From Dicaeum eximium (Eukaryota > Chordata > Aves > Passeriformes > Dicaeidae), in NCBI GenBank assembly GCA_013396995.1, contig VWZP01006044.1:948973-1012972 (forward strand): a DNA stretch of 64,000 bases, written 5' to 3'. Each line of letters begins with the position of its first letter. Within the stretch, counting starts at the first letter, position 1. Positions 49,001 to 60,610 of this stretch are shown here, piece after piece. The notes below the pieces were generated by a model. It ran no database searches. It saw only the letters and a program-made list of their open reading frames with translations, and was not told the origin of the DNA. A program made the position numbers and the translations under genes.

Positions 49001-52000
49001 CCATTGTGAGATGTGACAAAGCAGCAGAGGCTGCCCTGCCGCTTAGGAGCAGCATGAATTATTAATGGAGCACTTGTACGAGTAAGTTAGGAGGAAAAGA
49101 AAAGAAAAAAAGTCAGCCTGCTGTGCTGCAAATACAGTGATAACAATTCCTTCCGCTCTTCTTTTCGTTTTTTAATCAGAAGATGGAGCATTCTGGCCTG
49201 GCTGCTTCCACCTCTGTTTAATAAATGAGCAGGTTTGGAGTGGCAAAGTCTGGGTTCTGCATAGATTCTGCACAGTTTTCCCCCAAAATATGTTTTGGAT
49301 CTTTCTCCCTTTATAAAAGCTTCTGTATAAAACCCTAAATACAACCAGCAAAGTTTTTCTCTCCCCACCCTGCCAACCTCTTCCAATTATGTGATTTCTC
49401 TCTCTTTTTTTTTTTTCCCAAAAAAATTTTTCATGCTGTGCAAACTGGCAAGGGAGGGTCTGCTCTGTTGTTAAATTTTAAGTGGAATACTATTTTTTCT
49501 CTTCAAAAAGTGTAGAAGATTGTGTCATGAATTGGATTTTAAAGTTTAATCACACTCTGTTGTCCAGAGAAGTTTCTCTTTAAATGCTCAAACTGAAAGG
49601 CAGCTGTGTAGGCAGGCAATAAGTAAAAAGCTTGAGATGACTGGCATTAGTATTTTTCAGGGAATCAAGGATTAATAAGCTTTTACTTTCTAGCAGTGCT
49701 CTTCTAAATCCCAGCTGCAGGATTTCTTTGAATTTGTGATGTGCTTGTGCTAGCCTTTAATTTTTCTCAAGTACTCTTAGGTGCCTTCTTTGTATTTCAC
49801 CCTAACGAAGACACACAACTTGAGTCTGGCAGCCTGAAAACTCTTAATGGCTTAAAATTAGCCCCTTTTCCACCTCCTTTGTGTCTGAGGTGCACTTGTA
49901 ATTCTGTAGATGATTTATAACTGCTTCCAGTGAAACTTGGGGGAAATGGAAAGTCTGATTATCATTCCCAAAATTGCCATTTATGGGTCACTGTGGGAAC
50001 CCTTTTGGGGTGTGAATATTTCGTGCTTGGATGCCTCAAGGGAGATGTTCTGTGTGTCTGTCTTCCAGTTCGTGTTGGTTTCTGTCAAGCATTTGTTTGT
50101 TCCTGGTGCTCTCTATCCTCAGTTTACAAAACAAACAACTTGAATATTCCATCTCCTCCTCACTCCTGTGCCTACAGCTGCAGATGGGCATCCCAGCACA
50201 TCTGTGGGGGAACCAAGTGGGAGAAAGCAGAAATGGCAGCAGCAGCAGCAGCACTGGAGGCTGCAGAGGACCCAGGGTGGGGTGGTTTGTTATTGAGGTC
50301 ATACCCGACATCCATTCTGGGGACTTGTTCTACTGAGCTCCGGATAATCTCCCTGAGGAGCAGCGAGGATAATCTTCACAGGAGTGTAAGAAAAGGCTGT
50401 GATAAATCAGAGTGAGGTTAAATGTGCTATAAATACCTGTGCTAACCAAAGAGCAGCTGGCAGTGGCTGTATCTCACGGGGAGGCACAGAAGGAGGGAGA
50501 TGGTGCCTCAAGCCCTCCCACCAGAAGAGAAGGAGGAGCAGTCCCCAGGCATGGGGGCTGTTTTATGGACAGATGAACAGAGGATTTATGCTATGGCATT
50601 GTCTGGTGCCTTCTGACAATGTTACGTACAGATGTGTTTTAAAAGGAAAAATAAAATCTTCACCTCCTACAAGAAGTTTGCAGAAATGTGCATTTGCTAC
50701 TGCAGTGCTGCCTACAACATAAATAGAGCTTCTCCAAAAGCTCTTTTACAGCCATTTAAACAGGCATGATAAACCATTATTGGTAGTAGATAATAAAGCT
50801 TTCTTTGCATTATTCTGAATGACAAACAAGCAGAAATGAACATACACTGCAGCCAGCTATGAGAAAAAACTGACACTTTTTCATTTGCTCAGTTTAGTTT
50901 CATTGCACTAAATTTTCAGATACACATTGTTTTTTCCAAATAATTTTAAAATTAAATGAGTCCTCCTCAGCATGCAGAAGGTAGACAGAAATGCCATCCT
51001 TCTTTTCTCAGTCCTACCCTATGCCAGTGTAATTCCTGGTCCCTTGGACATGACAATAATTATGGACCACAGATCTGGAAAAGTAGAGAACACCTGAGTT
51101 GTATTTTTGGATGTAAGGGGTGCTTTATGCATGAAATACTATAAGAAACAGAAAGCAATTTTCCTTTCAAAATGTTGGCACTGTAATATCCAGCTGAGAC
51201 ACGGCTGCACAAGAATGCATGAAAATGAAAACTTACTTAGGAAGAAGGGAATTGAACTAAATAACCAGGCTCCTTCCAGCATGGCTTTGGGAACATGAGT
51301 AGTTTCCTAAAAGCTGCCTGACCCAGTTCTACCCACTGGCCTAGTGGCCAGAATGTAGGCAGAGAAATCATCTCTGTAGCTAAATTTAACAAGAGTGCTT
51401 TGTAGGGGTGTAATAAGTGAAAGTTGTTCTCTCTAGGAAGATGAAGTGATTTGTTAATCTTGTTTTGTACAAGTCTCTTCCAATAATAACTTCCCTGCAG
51501 CTTACCCTGTTGGGCAGATACTGTGTGGGCAGTCCTCAATCTCTTTACCTCTGCCATCAATAAGACGTAAAAAAGTGTGAGGGGCAAATTCTATAATGAC
51601 CAATCTTCTGCTCACACCAGTTTGCATGTGCAGCTGGCAAAGAGGTGTCTCTATAACATTCTTCACCACTTTGATGTGATTCCTTGGCAGTAGGACAGGC
51701 ACAGGCCAGCCCTGGAACCAGACAGGCTGCTGTCCACTCTTGGGGTGGACAATGGTCACCCACTTGCACTTCAATGAGAAAATATAAATTTGATTTTTAC
51801 ACAAACCAGATCAAAACTTTACATTATTGAATTACTTTGCTCATGGCTTTGAGTGCTATAGGTTGAAAGCCCCCCTGTATTCCATCCACAACCCCTGAGC
51901 CTTTTGTTCAGTATATAAATAAATATATACCTGTGTGAATGCTGGGAGCTGTTTCATTCCCTCCCTCAAGGCACTCAGTCCCTGCATGACAAATGTAGAA

Positions 52001-53821
52001 GAAAAATCAAACATTATCATTCCTGGCTGAGATGGCATCATTGGGATTCACAGCAATGAAAAGAACTTTGTTTTCTGTTACCTAGTCGTGGCTGCTGCTA
52101 TTTCAAATGAACCAGAAATGCTTTCGAATTTCATCCTTCTAAATTATCACACTTTCCCTGCTGAGCTGAATGTAGTAAAAATGCTGTTTGTCAAGAGACT
52201 GGAGAAACTCTGACATGAAGGTTTCAAAGAGAACACTTTAGGAGATGTCGATCACAGGTGTGCACACCAAAGGCCCCTGGGGCTTTCTCCTCCTCCTGGC
52301 TTTATTCCTTAGGTGATTTATCTGCACTTTCTGAACAGGTTTCCAGTCTTCCTTTCAAGAAGTGACCAGGATATTCAAGCTTCTCATTTTATGCCTGAGT
52401 GAAGACAGTTGTTTTAGTAGGGGGAATGTTGGTCACCTTCTGAAAACCAGAGTACATCCCAGCTGTTTGAATTTGACACTAGACTGGGCTTTTTCAATAA
52501 CATCTTCTTTTGGGGAAAATGCATTTTTAATATAAATAATAGGTGAATATCACTTTCTCCCAAGTGTATCTTCTGTATGGATCATGTAATTTCTCAGTTT
52601 TAAGATTATTTTTCCTGAGTCCAAATTACCTTCTCACAACTCAAGAAAATGCATTTATCAGGTCAGATTTTCCACTTGGACTTCATTGAAGCCCTGCCTG
52701 CTTTTGCTAGCAGTGTTTTTCACCTCTTGCTCTTAATTTAAAGATATTTTGCTTACAGAGGCATTTATCTAACAGGGACCTGTAAAGGAAGAAAAAATTT
52801 GGTTTACAGATGACTTGTTTCCCTCAAGGTACGTGAATCAATCATGTAAATGGCAGTGTGTCCTGCACTTTAGCTTCAATCAATAGGGGATTAAAGTTCT
52901 TCTTTCAGTGTGGGAAAAATAAATGCTCATATTGATGCTATTAATAACACCTGGGATTACTAAAAGTGTACTGATGCTTTAAAAATATTGCTTTTTACCG
53001 TTTATGTGTCTTGTTTGGTATTTCCATTGTTCATCTCTGCTGGGAAGATGAGCAGAGACCAGGAGCTTTGATTTATCCTAACTTGCTGCCAGGCATTGCT
53101 AAAAAAATTTTTATTTCCTACTAGTTCTTTACCTATCTGCAGTGATTAACCTCTCTTAGAATGGTTTGTTTGAGATCCTAAAGATCTGTATGGCCAGGGG
53201 GCAGAGAGAGGTCTGGTGCCTCTGCAAAACACCATCTCTGGAAGCAGGCTCTCTCTCTGGGGGTGGAATAGCTCTGCTGGAGATGAAGGATGCTTTTCTT
53301 GTTGACTGGGGGCAGCCTGGATGCAAACAAAGCAAATGGAAGTGCTGAGGCAATGTTACCCTTGCTGGTCAGAGCGCTTGGTCTTCTTGCAGAGACAACA
53401 CCTGGCCTCATCCCTGCTGAGTCAATGTTGGGCATTGACTGCCTCTTCCATAGCATGTCCAGAGTCTGGGAGAGCTCCATTCCATTCCTTCCCCAGAGTG
53501 AGAGGACTCAAACCTGCATTCCTGTCAGCTGGATGTGGCATTTTCTGTAGAAGTCAAATGGGAGCAGACGGCACGGGGCCGTGCTGTGCGGAGCTGCAGA
53601 TCCCTGGGCCCTGCTCCGAGACCTTTCCAGGGTCTGATATCAGACAGGATACCACAGACAATTTACAGGCACTCCTTGACAACATTTAATGTTCTGTCTG
53701 ACCTTTCACAACCTTTTAGTTTCTGTACAGAGTAGAGTGTCCTTTCCACAGATTGGAGCCTGAGCACCTTGTAAGGAAATGGTGAACTCGAGCTGTATAA
53801 AACACACCATGTGTTGCCTCC
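49001..53821. other. Intergenic, no gene seen
   Basis: Unique sequence including a short CAG/GCA run at about 50234-50253. Open frames of up to 161 codons (49930-50415) and overlapping ones at 53160-53690 show no domain, family similarity or splice context, so none is annotated. Confidence 0.55.
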
Positions 53822-54519
53822 TGTCAGGTTTCAGTGGAACCAGCAAGAGTGGGAACCCTTGGAGGGGGTTCCCCTTGTGAGTTCTGTGCCAGGGATGAAA
53901 AACGAGCAGGACTCTTGATTTCTTGGTCTTCATTCTATTGTTTATTTTGCTCTTATCAGTGGTTCAGCACGCCATCTGCACACCAGACTTTGTGTACAAG
54001 AAGCAAGGCACAAAATGGAGAGCAAACACCCACATTCAAGGTCCTTCAAAGCTATTCAGTCCAATTACCTTCTAAAATGTACTTCATTCAAGGTCCTTCA
54101 AAGCTATTCAGTCCAATTACCTTCTAAAATGTACTTGGTTTGTACTTTTCTATCAATAACTCTTGTTAATCTATTCACATAACACCTACACTACTGCTTT
54201 CTTTAACCAATAGCTTTGTGCCACCAACACTTACAGAAAATGGAACCAAAGAAGAACAAGAAGGATATGAGACAACACCTAAAATCCTCCATCTTGTCTC
54301 CTATCCACTCTCATATTAAATTTTAAAACCCTACATTTCTCACCCTGTGATAAGCTACACTACTACATACTACTATCTAGTTCACTCACCTGTGGATTCT
54401 ATTCATCCCAAAGCCTTGGTAACTTTCTCCAGGGACGAAGCTTAAAAGCAGAGTTCTGCTGAGGATCAAGGCTTCCCAAAACAGACAGAGAAGTATTCTC
54501 TGTGCCCTGAGCTCCAACA
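53822..54519 (-). mobile_element. Solo LTR of an endogenous retrovirus, antisense
   Basis: About 698 bp. Read on the - strand it opens 'tgttggagctcagggcaca' and closes 'ccactgaaacctgaca' (TG...CA), with AATAAA about 115 bp before the end. No internal retroviral sequence flanks it, so it is a solo LTR. An exact 52-bp internal duplication is present. Flanking bases (CCTCC left, CTACC right) do not form an exact target duplication. It is a different family from the LTR at 39921. The class (ERVK or ERVL) is not settled. Confidence 0.7.
54033..54136. repeat. Perfect 52-bp tandem duplication inside the LTR
   Basis: 54033-54084 and 54085-54136 are identical over all 52 bases. Identity at every base suggests a recent duplication or an assembly artefact. 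Confidence 0.95.
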
Positions 54520-55624
54520 CTACCCCACTGTTGATATTTTTCTACTGCTCTTTCTAAAGCTGCATCTGTATCTTTACACAGGGCTGGTACTAAACAAAAA
54601 AGAGACAGAAGTAGTCTCTATTTTTTTAAAATGTGTAAAATACTCTGCACTGTTTGTTGGATTTAGCATCTGCTGCTCTAGCATTTACTTCATCTTCTGA
54701 CAGTCCTCTCAAATCCTAGGCAAAAAGCCAAATTTACTTATATACATTTTTTGCTGGCCCAGCTCTATTATCACATATTTTGTTCCACTGTATGTAGGAT
54801 TTGAGATAAATATGTTTCTTCAGAAATGAAATTGATAGAATATATTATGCAGTACGAAACATTAATTCCATATCAGTGTAGCTTTGAGCCAATAAATCCA
54901 TTGCAGTTGTTAGTGAGTTTTGGAATGATCTCCTGCCTGCTTTAGATGGTTGTCATTGATTTTGAAACGTGCTTGATGTACATGAAATATGATTTTCTAG
55001 ATTGTGTGGTTTGAACTTTGGATACTTCTGCTTTAATTTACTGCAGCCCTCAAATGCTTTTGGCAAAGAAGGCAGCCTGCCTCATGTAGGTCTGAAACCA
55101 GATGCAATTAGGAATGTTTCCCATCAGGACAAGTCTGTCCTGGCTCTTTACATGACTGTTTTTGTATCACCATTTTCTGTGAAAGCTGTTGCAGGGAATT
55201 GGTATCTGTCTTCACTGCAGTCTGTCAGTGACTGGGAAGCTTATCAACTTTTTAGCATGTTTTGACTCACCAAAGACAAGATCAGCTTTAGCTAAGCCAT
55301 CCTGGCAGATGATGATCTAACCTGCTTGTAGACATCTCTGAGCAATATGAGCTTTACAATTCTCACAGGCAATGTTGCCAGAACAGCTCGTGCTGAAATT
55401 AAAAATCCAGCATTATTTTTTCTTTCCCCATTAGACCTATTTCTTTCCTAAATTACCCAAAGCAGTCACCAGCTGAGGTCCTACAAGGGCTGCATGAGGA
55501 AAGATGTCCTCTTGTGGCTGTTGTCATCTGCTGCCAGTGTCCTGTGTCCATTGACCCACGGTCTCACTTTTCACAGCATGGCCTAAGGCTTGGTTTGGTG
55601 CAAAAAATTCATGGTTTATGGGTT
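54520..55624. other. Intergenic, no gene seen
   Basis: Unique AT-rich sequence between two LTRs. Nothing recognised. Confidence 0.55.
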
Positions 55625-55970
55625 TGGTGGGTTGACTGGCTGGACTCCAGGTGCTCACCAAAGGTTCTCTGTCACTGCCCTCCTCAGCTTATGGGGGAGA
55701 AAATATAACACCAGGCTTGAGGGTCAAGATAAGGGCAGGGAGTGAGGAACACTCTCCAAATACCATCATGTGCAAAACACATTTGGGGAAATGAATTTAT
55801 TACAAATCCATTTAGAGTAGGATAATGGGAAATAAAAACTAAATTTTAAAACACCTTCCCCCCAACTCCTCCTTTCTCCACAGGCTCAAGTTAACAACCA
55901 AATTCTCTCCCTCCTGCCCTGCACTGTACAGGGGGACAGGGAATGGGAGCTGTGGTCAGTTCATCACATC
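55625..55970 (-). mobile_element. Partial ERVL-type LTR, same family as 39921-40923, opposite strand
   Basis: The complement aligns by eye with the last third of the 39921-40923 LTR: 'gatgaactgacc', a C-rich 'cccattccctgtccccctg' block, 'aataaattcatttcccca', 'gttatattttctcccc' and 'ccagccagtcaaccca'. The 5' two thirds are missing or unrecognisable beyond 55970. Confidence 0.8.
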
Positions 55971-57179
55971 TTGAGCAGATCATGTCTCTGACCAAGATGT
56001 ACTGGGGCTCTCCCATTGCCCTTGTGCACCTGGGGTCCTCTCTGCATGTGCAGAAAAGCCAGTTATCCTGTAACCTAGTATTATACACCAGTCAAAACAA
56101 TTCCATGTTATTTTGTATAATTTAGAAAAGTACATGTTCTATTCCTGGCAAAGGGCACTGAACAGCCTGTGTTTAATACATTTGTTTCCCTTACCTTGGT
56201 TTTGCAGGACTGTTCTCCCTGTGACGTCCTCCTGATCTCCAGGGCATTATCTTAGGCAAACAGCTCATCTGTGATCACATCCTCTGCAAGATCTGCTATT
56301 ACTACCTGTCAGCCAGCACTTATATGATTACAAATACTAATCAATACCTTCAGCAGGGTCTGCAGCCTCACATCCTCTGTGGGCTGCATGCTGCTTTTCA
56401 CAAAGCCCAGGATCATTTTTGTTTTTTCACACACCAGGACATTGTTGACTCATCTCCAGCTTGTGACTCACCACATCCCCATCCCCTTTTCTGAAAAGCT
56501 GCTCCTTGGGGCCTTGGTCCATATGGTGTGTTTGTACAGTCAATTCTTCCTGTCCTGCATGTGTTCATATTGAATTACACCCTGCATATTTCAAGTGTCA
56601 AGATCATCTGCAAATTTGACCTCGTTCTGTAAGGACTTCAAAAAATCACAGTTGCCTGTCTCAAGCACCATTAAGGCCACAGAAGGACTTTGCAGAGTGG
56701 AGAATGCAGGATGGAGAATGGAGAATGGAGAATGGAGAATGCAGGATGGAGCAGGAGGGTGCTGCTGGCTCTGCCTGGCGAGGTCTGGCACATCCTGGGT
56801 CTTGCATTCAGGTGATGAATCCAGGCAAAGGTTCCCACTTTGGAAAACTGTGTGTACATATATCGCCCCAAGCTGTGGCCAGATGGCTCCTGCTACCATG
56901 GAAACCCTTCCCCCTCCTACCCCTTCCCCTCAAATATGCCTCCCTAGATTCCTGGAACTTGGACAGTGAATTCAGCCACCTGATGGGAATAAGATAAAGG
57001 TGCTGCTGTTGTCCCAGTGCTACCTCAGGCCTAGGGGAGCACTGATGGTGGGCACAAGGAACCCACAAGGGAAGCAACTCAGCAGCTGTGCTGAAATCAG
57101 CCCTAGTAGGTGAAAGGTGATTCCAGCAGGAGGAGATTCCCACAACCCACTGCCTCAAAGAAACCCAGGTCAAAAAATA
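55971..57179. other. Intergenic with possible decayed repeat
   Basis: 56395-56640 faintly resembles an old CR1 or LTR remnant ('aggacattgttgactcatct', 'agatcatctgcaaatttgac'), but not firmly enough to classify. A 7-bp minisatellite at 56699-56747 is listed separately. Confidence 0.4.
56699..56747. repeat. 7-bp minisatellite (GGAGAAT / GCAGGAT)
   Basis: Seven exact 7-bp steps: GGAGAAT, GCAGGAT, four GGAGAAT, then GCAGGAT. The flanking GCAGGAT units make it near-symmetrical. Open frames through it encode repetitive peptides of no meaning. Confidence 0.9.
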
Positions 57180-57560
57180 GAAAGACTGAGCATGGGGCTA
57201 ATCAGCGTTAGAAACAAGGGAATAATTTAACCACTAGAACTGTGTAGCAAATAAGCGCTAGTTCCTTTGTTTGCTAAAATGTATAAATTGTGAAAAGTTT
57301 TGAATGACCTTGGGATCCCCAATGCCAAGAAGCCCAGGGTGAAGAAGGACCAACAGGATGCTGGTGGATCCACAGGCTGTGGTATCTGTCTACCTAATCT
57401 GTCTCTTTCTCACTCTCTTTCTCTCCACCCATTTTCAATTTCTTTTGATTTATCTATACCACCTCCAAAATTTACTGTTAAATAAAATCTGTACTATTGA
57501 CTTTGACATATGGTCTCATTTGCACCTTAATTCTGGCAGAGGCATCTCTCAATAATGGGA
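57180..57560 (+). mobile_element. LTR-like fragment
   Basis: The series 'ggctaatcagcgtta', 'tgctaaaatgtataaattgt', 'ccaagaagcccaggg', AATAAA near 57480, and 'tttgcaccttaattctggca' reads like the 3' half of a bird retroviral LTR with its poly(A) signal. Boundaries and family are uncertain and rest on memory. Confidence 0.4.
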
Positions 57561-58831
57561 TCATAACAGCTCTCAAAGAGGCTCAGCAGTGCCTTCACAC
57601 CACTTGAAAATTCATTAAATCTCTCTGTTAAACACTGAACAGAAGGATGGGAGCACAACTCAATGCATTTTTTTCAAATTGGCAAAGAACTACTGATAAA
57701 AGTCCTGACCTATGAACACTGCTAGGGGGAAGTGCAGGTGTCCCACTATATCTGCACCTGCTATATATGATTTTGTTTAGACTGCACTTGTTCTTATTTA
57801 TAATATAGTTGTGCCAATTAAACTGTACGAAATCCAAAACTTCTTTGCTGACGTGTGAACTTCTATCTAGTTTTGGAAGGAAACTAGGCAGGTTCTGTCA
57901 TGATTTAATTCTTGGCACATAGGAATTTTTTTAAATCTGGCTCCTTATTTTCCAGATTCTTACACATGGCTGTTCTGATTATCTGATCGAGAAATCTATT
58001 GTGCATTTAAGCCAAAGTGAAAGGTCTGTATTTCCTCCAGGTCCTCTCTGTTTGCCAATATCAGGACTGAGAATGCTTTTGACCCTCACAGTCTGTTGGT
58101 AGTTCATCCACTCTTTACAAATTCTCACAGCCTATAACCAACAGGCACCAAGGTTAACCTCACCAAATTGTACTGAGAATATCAAAGGCTTAAATGAATT
58201 TTTTTACATAGAATGGCATTTAGGATGTCAGAGCATATCTGAACATCTCCATTGTCTGTGGAGTGTTCTGCATCTTTCTGTACCAGCAGCTGGAGGTGGA
58301 GTGAACATCTGAAGTAACATCTCAAGTCACCCCTTGTGGGTCACTTCCAGTGAGTTGGAAGTGGATCTTCTTCCTTTTTTTGTCATTGGCATAAAATGTT
58401 CCCTGTCTTCAGTAAAAAAGCAAGTCCTCTTTTGAGTTTCTCACTGTCATTGGTCAGCAGTGTCCCCTCTCCACTGAGAAGTTGATCAGCAATTTCCATG
58501 GTCTTCTCTGAACTGATAACTTAAAGGTGGTTTCCTCTTCCTATTCTTCTGTGTGGAGGCCTCATTCTACTTTCCTTTTCCATGGACGTAGCTTATACTT
58601 TTGCTTTAAGTGTATTTTCTCTGAGGAACTGCAAACCATCTCTTGTTGCTCTCTCCTTCAGAACCACCTCCTATGACATACTACTGGCTCTGCCCCTGAG
58701 GTTTGTTCAAGACCAAATGTGAAAGATTCTCTATGGAGTGAGTGAAAATTCTAGATCTGAAATTGCAATGAATTTTGTCAGGAGCTACTCTTTGGGAAAA
58801 CTGATATTGGAAGTTAGAGGACTCACCACAT
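57561..58831. other. Intergenic, no gene seen
   Basis: Unique sequence with no recognised feature. Confidence 0.55.
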
Positions 58832-60610
58832 ACACAATCACAAAATCATTGAGGTTGGAAAGGACCCTTAAGATCATTGAACCCAACTGCAAGCCAAGTC
58901 CACCACTAAACCATGTCCCAAAGTCCCACATCACATGTCCTTTAATTACCTCCAGGGATGGTGGCTCAACCACTTCCTTGGGCAGCCTGTTCCAATGCTT
59001 GACAACACTTTCCATGAACTGACTTTTCCTAATGTCTGATCTAAATCACCTTGGGAGCAACTTGAGGACATTTCCTCTTCTGCCCTCACCTGTTACTCAG
59101 GAAAAGAGACCAACACCCACATGACTGCACCCTCCTTTCAGGGAGCTGTCAACAGCAGTGAAGTCCCCATGGGCCTCCTTTCCTCCAAGCTAATCACCCC
59201 CAGCTCCTTCAGCCACTCCTTATCACACCTGTGCTCCTCACTCTTCCCCAGCTCCATTGTCCTGCTCTCGACTCGCTCCTGCACCTCAACTTTTCTTGCC
59301 ATGAGGGGCCCAAAATTGAACTCAGGCTTAGCTGGGAGGCCTCCCCAGGGCCCAGCACAGAGGGGCAATCACCACCCTGGTCCTGCTGGCCACACTCCTG
59401 CTGACACAGAATGCCAGGAGGCCACCACCCCCAGGGCCTTTCCCACTGGAGCTTTTGCCACTCTGCCCCCAGCCTGGAGCACTGCAGGGCTTGTTGTGAC
59501 CAGATGTAGGAGCTGGCTAACAGCTGTGAGGTTTCTCCCAGATGCTTATAGAATGTTTCATGTGCCTCTTTGTCCTGGCTGGACAATCTGTAACAGACTC
59601 CCACCAGGATATCTGCTTTCTTGGACTTCCCCCGATTCTTACCCATAAACACTTGACGCTTTCATCACCATCATCAAGTTTTAGGTAGTCAAAACACTCC
59701 CAAACACACAGGGCTACCCCACTCTTGCCTTCTGAAGACCTTATAGCCATGCACTGCAGCTGTGTGACTCATCCAGCCACATTTCTGTGATTGTAACTCT
59801 GTTGTAGTTTTCCAGCTGCACAATGGTTTTCAGCTCCACCTGCTCTTTGCCCATGCTGCATGCATTGCTGAAGATGCACTTCAGTTGGGCTACTGTTCCT
59901 GCCACCTTTGCTGGGGTGGAAGCCATGATTCCTATGGGGCTGTTCTCAGGTTCTTCCATGATTTCTAACATATCAACAACTTTTACTCATTTGCTGCCAT
60001 GTGGATCTTCATCCCCTGCTCCATGGAGATGGCTGAGGGGTTCCACACATTCCCACAGAGACATTTCAGATGTGCCTCAGTGTGCTCAGCACAGCCTGGA
60101 GCAGCCTGAGTGGCTTCACTAGAACACTCCCTCAAATGATGGTGTGCTCCCCTGGTTTACCTCTAGTGAGCCTGGTTTTATCTATTTCCCCTTTCAAACC
60201 CAGTTTAAAGCTCTTCCCAGGAGCCCTGCTAACTCAGCAGTCAATGCCATTGCTCCCTGCTCAAGCTGGCTGAGTTACAGCCTCACCCTGCACACCATTC
60301 CATGCAAACTCCACAAAACCTGCTGCACCTGTCCTTCTGTACTGTTTGTGAGTTCCTGGGTTCCTCTGATCCATTGCAGGGCTTGGCTGTTGCTGCCCTG
60401 GTCCTGCCCAAGTCCCAGCAGTTGCTGTGACATGTGCTGTGGTTTTCTGCCAGGTCTCTGTGTTTCCCTGAGATTCCCCCAGCTGAGGAATTCTCTGGAG
60501 CTCTCCACTGCTGATCGTGCTGGCACTAGAGCTGCTAGCCTTGGCAACTGAGTTCTCATTTGCTTCTTTCATTTTTCTCCTTTCATTTGCCTCATTTGCT
60601 GTCAAAACAC
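58832..60610 (-). mobile_element. Internally deleted CR1 LINE, antisense
   Basis: On the - strand, sequence upstream of ORF2 (about 60610-59930) leads into recognisable endonuclease-domain coding sequence (about 59920-59510; motif LKCIFSNACSMG, then VQLENY and ITEMW). A frameshift lies near 59600-59650. The frame then jumps, near 59510-59480, to sequence of the 3' part of CR1, with no reverse transcriptase region between. The 3' UTR follows ('gcattggaacaggctgccc', 'ggtcctttccaacctcaatg'), ending at 58832 in 'attttgtgattgtg'. The element is dead: frameshifted, with its central catalytic domain gone. Confidence 0.9.
59510..59920 (-). pseudogene. CR1 ORF2 endonuclease domain remnant
   Basis: The start of the CR1 ORF2 product, an apurinic-type endonuclease that nicks target DNA for LINE insertion. 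Two frames are needed to follow it (59741-59920 and below, then a shifted frame to about 59510), showing at least one frameshift. The later catalytic part of the domain and all of the reverse transcriptase are absent. Confidence 0.85.

Noticed and set aside
49930..50415. 161-codon open frame on the + strand
   Set aside because: Overlaps other frames of similar length and shows no domain or conserved motif. Explained by chance in a GC-richer patch.
53166..53689. Cluster of 60-120 codon open frames on both strands
   Set aside because: Several frames are open at once, as expected for moderately GC-rich non-coding DNA. None resembles a known protein.
56699..56747. Regular short repeat that might suggest a CRISPR-like array
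   Set aside because: Units are 7 bp with no spacers, and the genome is a vertebrate. It is a minisatellite.
59121..59648. 175-codon open frame on the + strand
   Set aside because: It is antisense to the CR1 element at 58832-60610, whose - strand carries the real, decayed coding sequence.
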